Assembly: GCA_012103035.1 (NCBI GenBank)
Contig: JAAVLL010000001.1
Location: 594,501-658,500, forward strand
From: Brucella oryzae
Lineage (GTDB): Bacteria; Pseudomonadota; Alphaproteobacteria; Rhizobiales; Rhizobiaceae
Direction of reading: 5' to 3'
Length of the DNA stretch: 64,000 nucleotides
The notes below the pieces were generated by a model. It saw only the letters and a list, made by a program, of their open reading frames with translations. It ran no database searches and was not told the origin of the DNA. Both the position numbers and the translations under genes were made by a program. Shown here in pieces: positions 9,352 to 18,716 of the stretch. Every line of letters starts with the position of its first letter. Position 1 is the first letter of the stretch.

Positions 9352-9642
9352 GTGTGGAAGGTCTGGAGGTATTTCGGCGTCGCTGCTGTAGCCGGAATCG
9401 CCTACGATGTCGGCGGCCATCCTGCCGCGCTCGCCTTCTCTGGGCTTGCCACTGGTATCGGCATCTTGTGTTTGATCACTTGGCTGCTTCCGGGAATGAT
9501 CAATGGATTAACCGAGAAGGGCCGCAATGCCGGTCCGGTGTGGAAGGCGGGCTTGACCGTTACTTTTCTATACACCGTGGTCTATTTCGCCGTGTCGATC
9601 TGGGTTCTCGTCACGACTATCGCCCTTCCTGCGCTGAGATGA
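9352..9642 (+). CDS. Small integral membrane protein, unknown
   Basis: About 96 residues with three hydrophobic helices (YFGVAAVAGIAYDVGG, LATGIGILCLITWLLP, TFLYTVVYFAVSIWVLVTTI). No family recognised. The start is uncertain: GTG 9352 is the only conventional start in the frame, yet the frame is open ~50 bp further upstream (DQYWDSLTNFCKQF), so a non-ATG or frame-broken upstream start is possible. The Shine-Dalgarno is poor. Treat as a probable but unconfirmed gene. Confidence 0.5.
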   Translation: MWKVWRYFGVAAVAGIAYDVGGHPAALAFSGLATGIGILCLITWLLPGMINGLTEKGRNAGPVWKAGLTVTFLYTVVYFAVSIWVLVTTIALPALR

Positions 9643-9747
9643 TTTAGAAATATTGAGAGTCGGTGGGGTTGGAAACCGGTCTAGTGGACTGGTTTCCCGC
9701 ACGAGCATTTCGCAATTCTTCGGGAAATGCCTTGTCCCGGTAAATGC

Positions 9748-10451
9748 CTATCTTCGCGCAATGATTTCTTCCAGAAACCCGGTCAGATTATCGGTCACAT
9801 AGTCCACCTGATCGGTGAACTCGGGATCGCTTTCCCATATTTCTGAAAATGTAGGCTCAAAATTGTTCGGCACGACCAGCACGGTTTTCATGCCCAGCGA
9901 TTTCGGCACGACCAGATTGCGCGCCAGATCCTCGAACATCACCGCCTTGCCCGCATCCACGCCAAACGCGTCGAGGAAGCGGTCATAGGTGACGGGTTCC
10001 GGCTTCGGGGTCAGGCCAGCGGCGACAATGTCGAAAATATCGTCGAAATCATCGAGGATGCCAGCTGGCTGGCAGCGCGTTCGGCATGGCCGCGGTCACC
10101 ATTGGTGAAGATGAAGCGGCGGCCCGGCAGCGCCTTGATTGCTTCTCCGAGCGCCGGATCGGGCGTCAGCCATGTATAGTCGATATCGTGGACCTTTTGC
10201 AGAAAGTCGTCCGGGTCGATCTGATGGCATTCCATCAGGCCTTTCAGCGTTGTGCCATATTCCAGATAGAACTGCTTCTGGATCTTGCGCGCCTCGTCGC
10301 GCGGCAGTTTCAAAAGCGCCTCGACATATGTCGTCATTTTCACGTCGATCTGCGAGAACAGATTGGCGGCGTGCGGATAGAGCGTGTTGTCGAGGTCGAA
10401 CACCCAGTCGGTGACGTGCGCGAAAGCGGCTCTGTCCGGAATATCGGTCAT
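9748..10451 (-). CDS. HAD-family pyrimidine 5'-nucleotidase (frame break near 10058)
   Basis: Motif I WVFDLDNTLYP (nucleophile and acid Asp), motif II FTNG and the C-terminal acidic motif IV MFEDLARNL are those of the SDT1/pyrimidine 5'-nucleotidase branch of HAD hydrolases, which dephosphorylate UMP/CMP or related phosphates. The frame breaks after ERAASQL; restoring one base gives QLGILDDFDDIFD and a ~234-aa protein of normal size. It is followed 10 bp upstream by argB on the same strand, so the two are probably co-transcribed (argB first). Confidence 0.88.
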
Positions 10452-10461
10452 GGTCTGTCCT

Positions 10462-11351
10462 TTATGGCACGATCAGCGTGCCGGCACCGTGTTCGGTGAA
10501 AAGTTCCAGCAGCACGGAATGCGGGGTCTTGCCGTTCAAAATGACGACGCCTTCGACGCCGCGGCGGATCGCGTCGATGCAGGTTTCCACCTTGGGGATC
10601 ATGCCGCCGGAAATCGTGCCGTCCTTGATGAGCGCCTGCGCATCGGCAACGGAAAGCTCCTTGATGAGGTTCTTGTCCTTGTCGAGTACGCCCGGAACGT
10701 CGGTGAGGAATAGCAAGCGCGTAGCGGCGAGCGCACCGGCGATAGCGCCTGCGAAAGTGTCAGCATTGATGTTATAGGTATGGCCGTCGCGCCCCGGTGC
10801 GACTGGCGCAATGACCGGGATCATCTCCGAGCGCGCCAGAAGATCGAGCAGGGTGCGATCCACTTCCGCCGGTTCACCGACGAAACCGAGATCCAGCACC
10901 TTCTCGATGTTGGAATCCGGATCGATGACGGTCTTGTGAGCCTTCTGCGCGAAGACCATGTTGCCGTCCTTGCCGCAAAGACCGATGGCCCATTCGCCTT
11001 CGGCATTGATGAGTGCAACAATTTCCTTGTTGATGGAGCCGGCCAGAACCATTTCCACCACTTCGACAGTCTTTTCGTCGGTGACGCGCAGGCCGCCCTC
11101 AAAACGGGATTCGATGCCGAGCTTGGTCAGCATAGCCTGAATCTGCGGGCCACCGCCATGAACGACGATCGGATTGATGCCCGACTGTTTCAAAAGCGCG
11201 ATATCGCGCGCGAAAGCCTGCCCAGTTCCGGATTGCCCATGGCGTGGCCGCCATATTTTACGACGACGTGCTTGTTCTCGTAGCGCTGCATATAGGGCAG
11301 GGCGGCAGAGAGGAGTTGCGCTTGCATTTCAGGATTTTCAAGTGTCGTCAT
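10462..11351 (-). CDS. argB: Acetylglutamate kinase (frame break near 11217)
   Basis: Phosphorylates N-acetyl-L-glutamate with ATP, the second step of arginine synthesis. Conserved glycine loops are visible: [14 protein letters not shown] in the N-terminal frame and [15 protein letters not shown] in the second. [19 protein letters not shown] and [17 protein letters not shown] are the ATP-site blocks. The frame breaks at NPELGK, where GGCAGGC probably lost one A. The restored length is ~296 aa, as expected. Start ATG 11351 ([11 protein letters not shown] follows) is chosen over upstream Met codons because the conserved family N-terminus begins there. Confidence 0.93.
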
Positions 11352-11455
11352 CGCGGGCTCCATGGCAGGCGACAGGGCAAAGAAGGCAGTCATCTCTAGA
11401 CCGGTTTGGCTGTAAATGGAATCCGTGAAACCAGAAATGCAGCCCAAGCCGGTTA

Positions 11456-12180
11456 TCAGTATTCCTTGATAAGCAGTGCGATTGCTGCACGCAACTCATC
11501 GAGACCCTCGCCTTTTTCAGACGATGTCGCGATGATGCCGGGGAAACAGGCTGCGCGCTTGTAGGTGAGCTTGTGCGTTTCTTCCAGGAGACGCGGCACA
11601 CCTGCCGGCTTGATCTTGTCGATTTTGGTCAGCACGATCTGGTAGGACACAGCCGCCTTGTCGAGAAGGTCGAGCACTTCCGCATCATTCTTCTTGATGC
11701 CATGGCGGGCATCGATCAGCACATAGACGCGCTTCAGCGTGGTGCGTCCGCGTAAGTAATCGAAAACGAGGCGCGTCCAGGCATCGACCTGCGCCTTTGG
11801 GGCTTCAGCGAAACCATAGCCCGGCATATCGACCAGTGCCAGCGGCGGCAGTCGCCGTTCTCGCCGGAATAGCCGTCCGGCACGAAATAGTTCAGTTCCT
11901 GCGTGCGGCCCGGCGTATTGGACGTGCGCGCAAGGCCCTTCTTGTTGACCAGAGCATTGATCAACGATGATTTGCCGACATTGGAGCGGCCCGCAAAGGC
12001 GATTTCCACCGGACCTTCCGGCGGCAGGAACTTCATCGAGGGCACGCCGCGGATGAAAATCCACGATTTCTTGAAGAGCAGGCGTCCTTCTTCGATGAGT
12101 GCCGCCTGGGCTTCCCGGACCGCATCCGCCGCTGCCTGAGCGGCCATGATTGCCGCCTGCTTCTTATCCTGCTCGCTCAA
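11456..12180 (-). CDS. engB: Ribosome-biogenesis GTPase EngB/YihA (frame break near 11848)
   Basis: TrmE-Era-EngA-EngB-Septin family GTPase needed for 50S subunit assembly. G1 [16 protein letters not shown]2-like [14 protein letters not shown]3 DMPGYGFA and G4 TKIDK are all present. The frame breaks between GENGD and [11 protein letters not shown], where CC appears reduced to C. The restored protein is ~241 aa, with a longer polar N-terminus than E. coli's. I start at TTG 12180 ([14 protein letters not shown] follows); a longer start at 12246 is possible. It lies between yidC and argB on the same strand, but a terminator separates it from yidC. Confidence 0.92.
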
Positions 12181-12249
12181 TGTCCGTATCCTGATGTATC
12201 TACTATCGTCGATACGCATCAATGTTATGAGCCGCATTGTCAACATGAC

Positions 12250-12436
12250 GGCATAAAAACCCCGCCAAAGCGGGGTCAGACTGCTGACAAACCTCCGGCA
12301 GGGTCAAAATGACCTCAGATTCACGGAACGTCCCAGATTCAGAACGTGAACAAATCGGAATCAAAACCCCTCGTTTTTGACTGCTTCCAAAAATCGAGGG
12401 GTTTGTATCAATCTGACCCCGCCAAAGCGGGGTTTT
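12250..12436. repeat. Duplicated terminator hairpins bracketing a palindromic insert between yidC and engB
   Basis: The palindrome ACCCCGCCAAAGCGGGGT occurs twice, at ~12259-12276 and ~12413-12432, and is followed by TTTTT outward on each side (minus strand at 12255, plus strand at 12433). Between them lies another long hairpin, arms ACCCCTCG and CGAGGGGT with a 5-base A/T extension, at ~12366-12402. Read on the minus strand, 12276-12255 is a good terminator between yidC and engB. The whole 187 bp could be an inserted palindromic unit with duplicated ends. Confidence 0.7.
12255..12276 (-). terminator. Terminator between yidC and engB
   Basis: On the minus strand ACCCCGCTTTGGCGGGGTTTTT forms a 7-bp GC stem and a U-run. 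It lies 75 bp upstream of the engB start and ~160 bp past the yidC stop. Confidence 0.7.
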
Positions 12437-14265
12437 TCAGATTTTACTTTTCGCTTCTTTCGGCTTTCGCTTGAAGAGGCTCTTGAGATTGTCGAAGAGC
12501 TCGATCTTCACGCCCTGACGCTTCATGATGATGCCCTGCTGGGTGATGGAGAGCAGGTTGTTCCATGCCCAGTAGATCACGAGACCAGCCGGGAACGAAG
12601 CCAGCATGAAGGTGAAGATCACTGGCATCCAGGTGAAGATGGCGGCCTGCGTCGGATCCGGCGGCGTCGGGTTCATGCGCATCTGCAGGAACATGGTGAT
12701 GCCCATCAGGAGCGGCCAGACGCCGATCATCAGGAAGGCCGGTACGCCGAAAGGCAGGAGGCCGAACAGATTGAAGATCGAGGTCGGATCTGGCGCTGCA
12801 AGATCCTGAATCCAGCCGAAGAACGGCGCATGGCGCATTTCGATGGTGACATAAAGCACCTTGTAGAGTGCAAAGAACACCGGAATCTGAACCAGCACCG
12901 GCCAGCAACCGGCGAGCGGATTGATCTTCTCTTCCTTGTAGAGCCTCATCATTTCCTGCTGCTGCTTCATCTTGTCATCCGCATATTTCTCGCGGATTTC
13001 AGTCAGCTTCGGCTGCACCAGCTTCATGCGTGCCATCGACTTGTACGACTTGTTGGCAAGCGGGAAGAACAGGCCCTTGAGGAGAACGGTGACGACCAGA
13101 ATGGCGACGCCGAAATTGCCCGAGAATTTGTAGATCCAGTCGATGAGATAGAACATCGGCTTGGTGATGAAGTAGAACCAGCCCCAGTCGATCAGCAGTT
13201 CGAAATTCTTGATGCCAAGCTTTTCTTCGTAGTTCTTGATGTTGGAAACCACTTTCGCACCGGCAAAGACGTGGTTCTTCAGCGTCTGGGTCTGACCGGG
13301 CGCAATGGTCATCGGCGCGCTGAGAAAGTCGGTCTGGTAACGCGGACGATCATTGGTGAAGTGCGAGAAGCGACCGGTGAACTTTTCGTCCTGCGGCGGA
13401 ACGAGCGTTGCCGCCCAGTACTTGTCGGTGATGCCGAGCCAGCCGCCGTTGACATCCTTGAACGAGATGTCCTTGTCGTCTTCGACCTTGGAATATTTGA
13501 TTTCCTGCAGGCCGTCCTGACCCATGACACCGATCAGGCCTTCATGCAGCACATAGGTTGCGCTTGCATGTTCGGGCTGATTGAAGCGGGTCACGCGGCC
13601 ATAGGAGGCCAGCGAAACGGCTGAGCCGGTATTGTTGGTGATCGTGTCGTCAACGGAGAACATATAGGCGTCGTCGACCGAAATGACGCGCTTGAAGGTG
13701 ATGTTCTTCTCGTTGGTATAGGTCAGCGTGACCGGCGTGGATGGCGTCAGCTTGTTGTTGCCTTCGACGGTCCAGACCGTATTCGGACCTGGAACCGGGC
13801 CTGTCGTGTCATTGCCGGTGAAACCGAGTTCGACGAAATAGCCCTGCTTCAGCGCCGAGGGCGCGAGCAGTTCGATATTCGGAGAATTGTCGTCGACGGT
13901 TTCGTGATACTTCTTGAGGAAGAGATCGTCGAGACGCGCGCCGGTCAGGTTGATCGAACCGCGCAGCGAAGGCGTATCGATTTCGACGCGCTCAGTCTGG
14001 GCAATGGCTGCTTCACGGGTCAGAGTGCTGCCGGCAGCTGCAACATCGCTGTGGCCGGGAATATTTCCGGACGTGGCGGGCATTTGCGGCGTGTCGCCAC
14101 TTTGAGCCTGTTGTTGCGTCGCCTGTTGTTTCTGTTGCTGCTGCTCCTCAATGCGTGCCTGCTCCGCTGGGCTTCCGTTTTCGGACCCAGATAAAACACT
14201 TGCCACAGCGTTAGCACGAGGATGGACAGGGCAATGGTGATGAAGAAATTGCGATTATTTTCCAT
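12437..14265 (-). CDS. yidC: Membrane protein insertase YidC (frame break near 14168)
   Basis: Inserts and folds inner-membrane proteins, alone or with SecYEG. The N-terminal helix [20 protein letters not shown] (from MENNRN, ATG 14265) is in one frame; from [13 protein letters not shown] onward the protein is in another. One missing G near 14168 joins them ([11 protein letters not shown]). A Gln-rich linker, a large periplasmic domain (~100-350) and the five-helix insertase core follow: [50 protein letters not shown], and [23 protein letters not shown] near the end. Restored length is ~609 aa, typical for alphaproteobacteria. It overlaps rnpA by 11 bp, the classic rpmH-rnpA-yidC order. Confidence 0.95.
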
Positions 14266-14679
14266 TGACGGGTCCTGATTCCGGTCTTTCCGTTCGGCGT
14301 TTCCCATCGCCCCGCCGTTCACCCTTTGCCTTGATGCGGCGGGAGAGTTCTTCGGTCAGTCGCGAAAAGGGCGCAGTGAGGGCTTGCTCGCGCGCTACGA
14401 TCACATAGTCGGTCGAAGGCGCCATGTCACGCCCCGCGTGACAACGAACCGCTTCTCGCAGCCTGCGGCGAATGCGGTTTCTTATCACGGCGTTGCCGTT
14501 TTTCTTCGTTACGGTGAAACCTGCACGGGGTTTTTCGCCGATTTTGGCGGTTTGCGATTCCTCTTCGGTCCGCTCACGGACTTCGAGAAGAAACAGTGGA
14601 CCACGTCGCTTTTCACCATTCCTTAAAGCCAAAACTCCGCTCTCTTGCGAAGGCGGAGTATTTGTTTCGGCTTGTTCAT
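14255..14679 (-). CDS. rnpA: Ribonuclease P protein component (frame break near 14637)
   Basis: Basic protein cofactor of RNase P, which matures tRNA 5' ends. The signature RNR motif is visible ([16 protein letters not shown]). The apparent start at 14632 ([11 protein letters not shown]) is false. Upstream, ATG 14679 gives [15 protein letters not shown] and then a stop; one missing T in a T-run near 14637 joins it to [12 protein letters not shown], restoring the conserved rnpA N-terminus. Restored length is ~141 aa, long because of a basic tail ([14 protein letters not shown]). It overlaps yidC by 11 bp. Confidence 0.92.
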
Positions 14680-14713
14680 GTCTTTATTCACCGCGCTTGG
14701 CCCTGTCGATATT

Positions 14714-14833
14714 CAGGCTCTGACGGCCTGCAAATGGCTGCTTTCTGCGCTTCCGGTGCTCATGTACCTTTTGTACACTCCGCTCCGGTTCTCGCAAGCC
14801 GCCATTTTCGTCTCGCCATAGCCAGAATCTCAA
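14714..14833. repeat. Diverged Bru-RS-like repeat between rpmH and rnpA
   Basis: Shares GGCCTGCAAATGGC, TTCCGGTGCTCATGTACCTT, GTACACTCCGCTCCGG and CGCCATTTTCG with the copies at 2895, 43530 and 61570, but is diverged at both ends (CAGGCTCTGACGG..., ...CAGAATCTC). It occupies the rpmH-rnpA spacer and would be transcribed within that operon. Confidence 0.65.
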
Positions 14834-14856
14834 TAGACCCACAGCGCGGGAAAAAA

Positions 14857-14991
14857 TTAAGCGGAAAGCCGCTTACGGCCGCGCGAACGGCGAGCGGCGA
14901 GAACCTTGCGGCCGCCGGTGGTTGCCATGCGTGCACGGAAACCGTGACGACGCTTGCGGACGATCTTGGATGGCTGGTAAGTGCGCTTCAT
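14857..14991 (-). CDS. rpmH: 50S ribosomal protein L34
   Basis: A 44-residue, very basic protein, [20 protein letters not shown] ... [18 protein letters not shown] ... KRLSA, matching bacterial L34 end to end. No frame break. First gene of the rpmH-rnpA-yidC series, with ~180 bp to rnpA filled by a dispersed repeat. Confidence 0.97.
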   Translation of the reverse strand: MKRTYQPSKIVRKRRHGFRARMATTGGRKVLAARRSRGRKRLSA

Positions 14992-14999
14992 TTATTTAA

Positions 15000-15526
15000 T
15001 ACCGCGGTGTGCGGCCCTTCTTGATTCTGTTTTTCCGTTGAACACGATCTGGTCCGAAAACTGTTTTCCACTTTTCGGGATCACGCTCTATTGAACAGGA
15101 GCTGGTTCTTGTCCCTTGCGACAGACAGCACAAAACCATCCGTAAACCGCACGGGCGAACGTGACGCGGCTTATAGGGTGAGGGGACAAAGAGTCAATGC
15201 TCTGCGAGGGGCCGCAAAAGGGAGGTCCTCTGCTTTTGCCGAAATTGCGCCATTCGGCCCGGCATTGGCCCGGTATTGGCCCGGCATTGGCATTGCCAAA
15301 GCGGATCAGGGCTTTGGAGCGCCGATCCGATTGAATCAGATCGGCGCTCTATCTATCTGTTTTCACGCATTATCCGACGCATCGAAACGGGATCAGAAAT
15401 CAGTCCTGTGGACTGATTTCCCCGCGTAGGCGCTTCACACTTTTCGGGATGTGCTCTAATAAGGGCGCGCAACATTTTCACATGCGGAACTGGTCCGCAG
15501 AAAAGCATTATTGAGAGGAGTTCACC
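15000..15526. other. Intergenic region between rpmH and ridA holding several short repeats
   Basis: No credible gene in ~530 bp. It contains the rpmH promoter region, a REP-like unit at 15045-15090 (GTCCGAAAACTG...CACTTTTCGGGATCACGC), a short GGCCCGGCATT-type tandem (15256-15299), a perfect-looking palindrome at 15317-15349 and another REP-like unit at ~15390-15460 (GCTTCACACTTTTCGGGATG). ridA has a clear Shine-Dalgarno, GAGAGGAG, at 15513-15520. Confidence 0.6.
15317..15349. repeat. Palindromic repeat, family shared with 36262 and 44232
   Basis: GAGCGCCGATCCGATT pairs with AATCAGATCGGCGCTC (one mismatch), giving a hairpin of about 14-16 bp. The copy at 44232-44268 is GAGCGACGATCTGATT/AATCAGATCGTCGCTC, perfect, and 36262-36291 is a shorter version. 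Copies 1 and 2 are each followed within ~100 bp by a TTTTCGGGATGTGCT unit, suggesting a composite mobile repeat. Confidence 0.7.
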
Positions 15527-15871
15527 ATGAGCATCCGTCGCATCGGAGTCGGCCCGCGCATGAGCCAGGCCGTAATTCACGGCAACACTGTTTATCTCGC
15601 CGGTCAGGTGGGGAATCCGGGCGCCAGCGTCACCGAACAGACCAAGGCCGTTCTGGCCGAGGTGGACCGTCTTCTCAAGGAAGTGGGCTCCGACAAGACC
15701 AAGATCCTTCAGGCCATCATCTGGCTCGCCGACATGAAGGACTTTGCCGAAATGAACGCCGTCTGGGACGCATGGGTCGATCCGGCTCACACACCTGCCC
15801 GCGCCACCGGCGAAGCAGCGCTGGCAACGCCTGACCACAAGGTTGAAATCATCATCACCGCTGCGGTGTAA
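15527..15871 (+). CDS. RidA/YjgF-family enamine/imine deaminase
   Basis: 114 residues, intact, matching the RidA fold (MSIRRIGVGPRMSQAVIHGN, VYLAGQVG, KILQAIIWLADMKDFAEMN, ARATGEAALATPDHKVEI). RidA proteins hydrolyse reactive 2-aminoacrylate-type imines released by PLP enzymes. The Arg in PARATGEAAL is at the substrate carboxylate-binding position, though the flanking sequence is not the archetypal RidA motif, so it may be one of the Rid subfamilies. Strong Shine-Dalgarno and its own terminator indicate a monocistronic transcript. Confidence 0.88.
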   Translation: MSIRRIGVGPRMSQAVIHGNTVYLAGQVGNPGASVTEQTKAVLAEVDRLLKEVGSDKTKILQAIIWLADMKDFAEMNAVWDAWVDPAHTPARATGEAALATPDHKVEIIITAAV

Positions 15872-15888
15872 TTCTTCATATCAATGCG

Positions 15889-15926
15889 AACCCCGTCGAA
15901 ATTTCGGTTTCGGCGGGGTTTTATTT
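15889..15926 (+). terminator. Terminator of ridA, shared with the convergent DUF4105 gene
   Basis: AACCCCGTCGAAA pairs with TTTCGGCGGGGTT (13 bp, one G-U) and is followed by TTATTT. It overlaps the stop codon of the minus-strand DUF4105 gene at 15921. Confidence 0.8.
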
Positions 15927-16922
15927 ACGGATGCGTTGCGAAAAACCGTCGCGTCCGCCTGCAAGCGCCCTTGCGTCGATAGACGCGCGTTCCCGTGCTT
16001 CCTCCAGCGTGCCGCCATTCTCAATCCAGCCGTGATCGTACAGATAGCCGGGCAGGTAGCCCGACAGGAGAATGCGGTAATCGAACGGGAAGGTCGGGTC
16101 CAGCACCCGCGCCATGTGGAAGATGATCGTGGTGCAGTTCGCGGTCAGCGTGTTGTAGAATTTCGGCTGTTCAGCCAGCTCATTGCCGAGCTTGACATAG
16201 GACAGGAAAAGTTCGCGCGCGCCTGCCGGCGGCAGCTTCACGCGATAGCGATAGACGTTTTCCTTGCGGACATTGGTGCGCAGATAAATGATGTCCTGCT
16301 CTTCGGCGGCAATCATCGCCAGCTCATATTTGCGGAAGAAACCGGCGATGGGTGAATAGACCTCATGGTGTTCGCGCCGAATTTCGCCGGAAAAGACCAC
16401 ATGACGGCCATCCTCGAAACCGAATGACAGAAGCGTATGGGCGATTGCGGGGCTCGACCAGTAGGAAAGAAAGACGTCTACCGACGTGATCTTGCTGAGA
16501 TCGTAGGTTTCCTCTTTCCAGTTGGGCGTAAAATCTTCCGTCGTCCGCCAGGTGAAGTCACGGACATTGGAAAGAGTGACAATGTCGCCATTGATCTGCC
16601 CTGTTACCGTGCGGGCAACGTCGGGCGCCCATATGCGGTTGAGGGAGGGGCGGACTGTGGACCATGCCCCCAGCATCACCAGCGCCAGAAGGCAGAAGAC
16701 CAGTCGCCTGCGCCAGCAGCTGTAATGCCTTTCGCCTGCAATCACCCCAAGAGCAATCAGAAGCCAGACGGCGATGATCGATCCGCGCATGGCATCGCCG
16801 AAGGGTAACTGGAACCACATGGCAAAGCTGGCCCATATCGCAAAGATAAGGGTGAATAAAATGAAGACGAATTTGCCTGCGATGCGGACGGGAGCCGATT
16901 TCAGGAGAGATGACATATGCAT
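15921..16922 (-). CDS. DUF4105 (Lnb N-terminal-like) membrane-anchored protein
   Basis: 333 aa, intact. Three N-terminal hydrophobic helices (FVFILFTLIFAIWASFAMWF, GSIIAVWLLIALGVIA, LVFCLLALVMLGAW) are followed by a periplasmic domain with RDFTWRTTEDFTPNW, SVDVFLSYWSSPAIAHTLLS, and the family block FYNTLTANCTTIIFHMAR containing the conserved Cys. This is the DUF4105 layout, an NlpC/P60-like papain fold with candidate catalytic Cys (NCTT) and His (AIAHT). Likely an envelope amidase or acyltransferase of unknown substrate. Start ATG 16922, or 16916. Confidence 0.8.
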   Translation of the reverse strand: MHMSSLLKSAPVRIAGKFVFILFTLIFAIWASFAMWFQLPFGDAMRGSIIAVWLLIALGVIAGERHYSCWRRRLVFCLLALVMLGAWSTVRPSLNRIWAPDVARTVTGQINGDIVTLSNVRDFTWRTTEDFTPNWKEETYDLSKITSVDVFLSYWSSPAIAHTLLSFGFEDGRHVVFSGEIRREHHEVYSPIAGFFRKYELAMIAAEEQDIIYLRTNVRKENVYRYRVKLPPAGARELFLSYVKLGNELAEQPKFYNTLTANCTTIIFHMARVLDPTFPFDYRILLSGYLPGYLYDHGWIENGGTLEEARERASIDARALAGGRDGFSQRIRK

Positions 16923-17079
16923 TCCGTATTCGTCGGTTGCCGCGGCCAGGAATTATTCTGTGTGCGGAAATCGCGGCAATACTGGCATGATTTGCATCGT
17001 CATGTCATGGGGGTAACCCTTAGAATAGGAATTTAAATTTCTACACTAAAACTGTAGAAATTTATTGGTGTGTCAGCGC

Positions 17080-17757
17080 TTATTTCTTTATCGCCATTGC
17101 TTCGCCGCGCGGACGGGAGACAGGCTTGCGGTTGCGGGCGTGTGGGCGCACCAGGCGCCATAGAAGCAGCGCGCTGATAATCCCGGCATAGATGACCGGT
17201 TCGGCGGGCCAGCTTTTCACCGACATGATGAAATGGATGGCGCCGCCTGCGATGGCGACATAGACCAGCTTGTGGAGGCTGTTCCAGCGGCGGCCGAGTT
17301 TGCGGATCGACCAGTTGTTGGAGGTGAGCGCCAGCGGCACCAGCAGGACCAGACTGATCATGCCGATGGTGATGAAAGGCCGTCGCACGATATCGGTGAC
17401 GATGGCGGAAATATTCAGGCCCTGATCCAGCACCATATAGGTGGCGAAGTGCATCAGCGCATAATAGAAGGCGAGCAGGCCGAGTGCGCGCCGGTAGCGC
17501 AGAAAGGCCATGCCGGTCAGGTCGCGGATCGGCGTGACCATGAGGGTCAGGATCAGAAAGCGCAGCGCCCACAGGCCAAGCGTGTGTTCGAAGGTCTTGA
17601 CGGGATCGGCGCCAAGATTGCCGCTTGCGCCCAGATAGAACGTCCAGACAGCCGGGACGAAGCCGACGACATAAAGCAGCCAGATTTTCCATTCGCCGGG
17701 CCGGGTTGTTTTCTTCCTGCCCGTCTTATTCCCATTTGTCCGGGTCACCGCTGCCAT
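17080..17757 (-). CDS. msrQ: Heme-binding membrane subunit MsrQ (YedZ)
   Basis: 225 residues with six helices. His in LLAFYYALMHFATYMV and NSLHKLVYVAIAGGAIHFIM fits the b-type heme ligands of the ferric-reductase-like domain. MsrQ passes quinol electrons to MsrP for repair of oxidised methionine in periplasmic proteins. The N-terminus is basic (TRTNGNKTGRKKTTRPGEW). It starts 1 bp after the msrP stop, so the pair forms an msrP-msrQ operon. Confidence 0.92.
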   Translation of the reverse strand: MAAVTRTNGNKTGRKKTTRPGEWKIWLLYVVGFVPAVWTFYLGASGNLGADPVKTFEHTLGLWALRFLILTLMVTPIRDLTGMAFLRYRRALGLLAFYYALMHFATYMVLDQGLNISAIVTDIVRRPFITIGMISLVLLVPLALTSNNWSIRKLGRRWNSLHKLVYVAIAGGAIHFIMSVKSWPAEPVIYAGIISALLLWRLVRPHARNRKPVSRPRGEAMAIKK

Positions 17758-17758
17758 G

Positions 17759-18716
17759 TCAGTAATTCACCTTCAGGTCCATGCCCGCATAAAGCGATGC
17801 GACTTCCTCGCCATAACCGTTGAACGGCAATGTGGGGCGGCGACCCGAACCCAAAAACCGCCTTCGCCGATGCGCCGCTCGGTTGCCTGGCTCCAACGTG
17901 GATGATCGACCGCCGGGTTCACATTGGCATAGAAGCCATATTCGTTGGCGGCCTGTTGTTGCCATGAGGTTGGCGGCTGCTTTTCGACAAAGCTGATTTT
18001 CGTGATCGCCTTGATCCCCTTGAAGCCGTATTTCCATGGCACGACGAGCCGGATCGGCGCGCCGTTGGCGTTCGGCAATGTCTCGCCGTAAAGGCCGACC
18101 GAAAGGATGGTGAGCGGATGCATGGCCTCATCGAGGCGCAGGCCCTCGATATAGGGCCAGTCGAGAACCTGAAAGAGACCCGTCTGCCCCGGCATTTCTT
18201 CCGGACGCACGACGCCGGTAAAGGCAATGTATTTTGCGGAACCAAGCGGCTCTACCTGCGACAGAAGACTTGCGAGCGGAAATCCGATCCACGGAATAAC
18301 CATCGACCATGCTTCGACGCAGCGCATGCGATAGATGCGCTCTTCCAGCGGCATCTTGGCAATCAGTTCCTGGATATCGAATTCCTTCGGCTGTTTCACG
18401 AGACCGTCGACCGTGAGCTTCCACGGCAGCGGCTTGTAATTGCCGGAATTGGCCGAGGGTCGCTCTTGTCCGTGCCGAACTCGTAGAAGTTATTATAGGT
18501 CGTGACGGCATCCTGCGGCGTCAGCTTTTCATCGACTTTATAGGCGGAAGTCTTGGCTTTCAGCGGTTCGGCAAAGGCAGATGACGCGACACCGGCAGCA
18601 GCCAGAGCGCCCGCGCCGACCATGAAAGAGCGACGGTTCAGATAGAGGCTTTTGGGCGTCACCGCATCATAAGTGAGGCGGGCGGATGAAAAACGTCCCG
18701 GTTTAAAGCTGTTCAT
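17759..18716 (-). CDS. msrP: Periplasmic methionine sulfoxide reductase catalytic subunit MsrP (two frame breaks)
   Basis: Mo-molybdopterin oxidoreductase. Starts at ATG 18716 ([13 protein letters not shown] follows). A Tat signal, [17 protein letters not shown], lies at ~24-40. The Mo ligand Cys is in [14 protein letters not shown]. The substrate/cofactor region includes [15 protein letters not shown], and the C-terminus is [10 protein letters not shown]...AGMDLKVNY. The frame changes near 18460 (after KSDP) and near 17850 (in [11 protein letters not shown], a shortened T-run), each one lost base. The restored length, ~319 aa, is normal. The double Arg and GAGALAAAG show export by Tat after cofactor insertion. 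Confidence 0.93.

Noticed and set aside
12377-13624. 415-codon plus-strand open frame
   Set aside because: Antisense to yidC, whose helices and insertase core are unmistakable; the antisense product is His/Glu/Arg-rich with no domain.
14630-14665. Hairpin ACTCCGCTCTCTTGCGAAGG as a terminator
   Set aside because: It lies inside the restored N-terminal coding part of rnpA and has no U-run.
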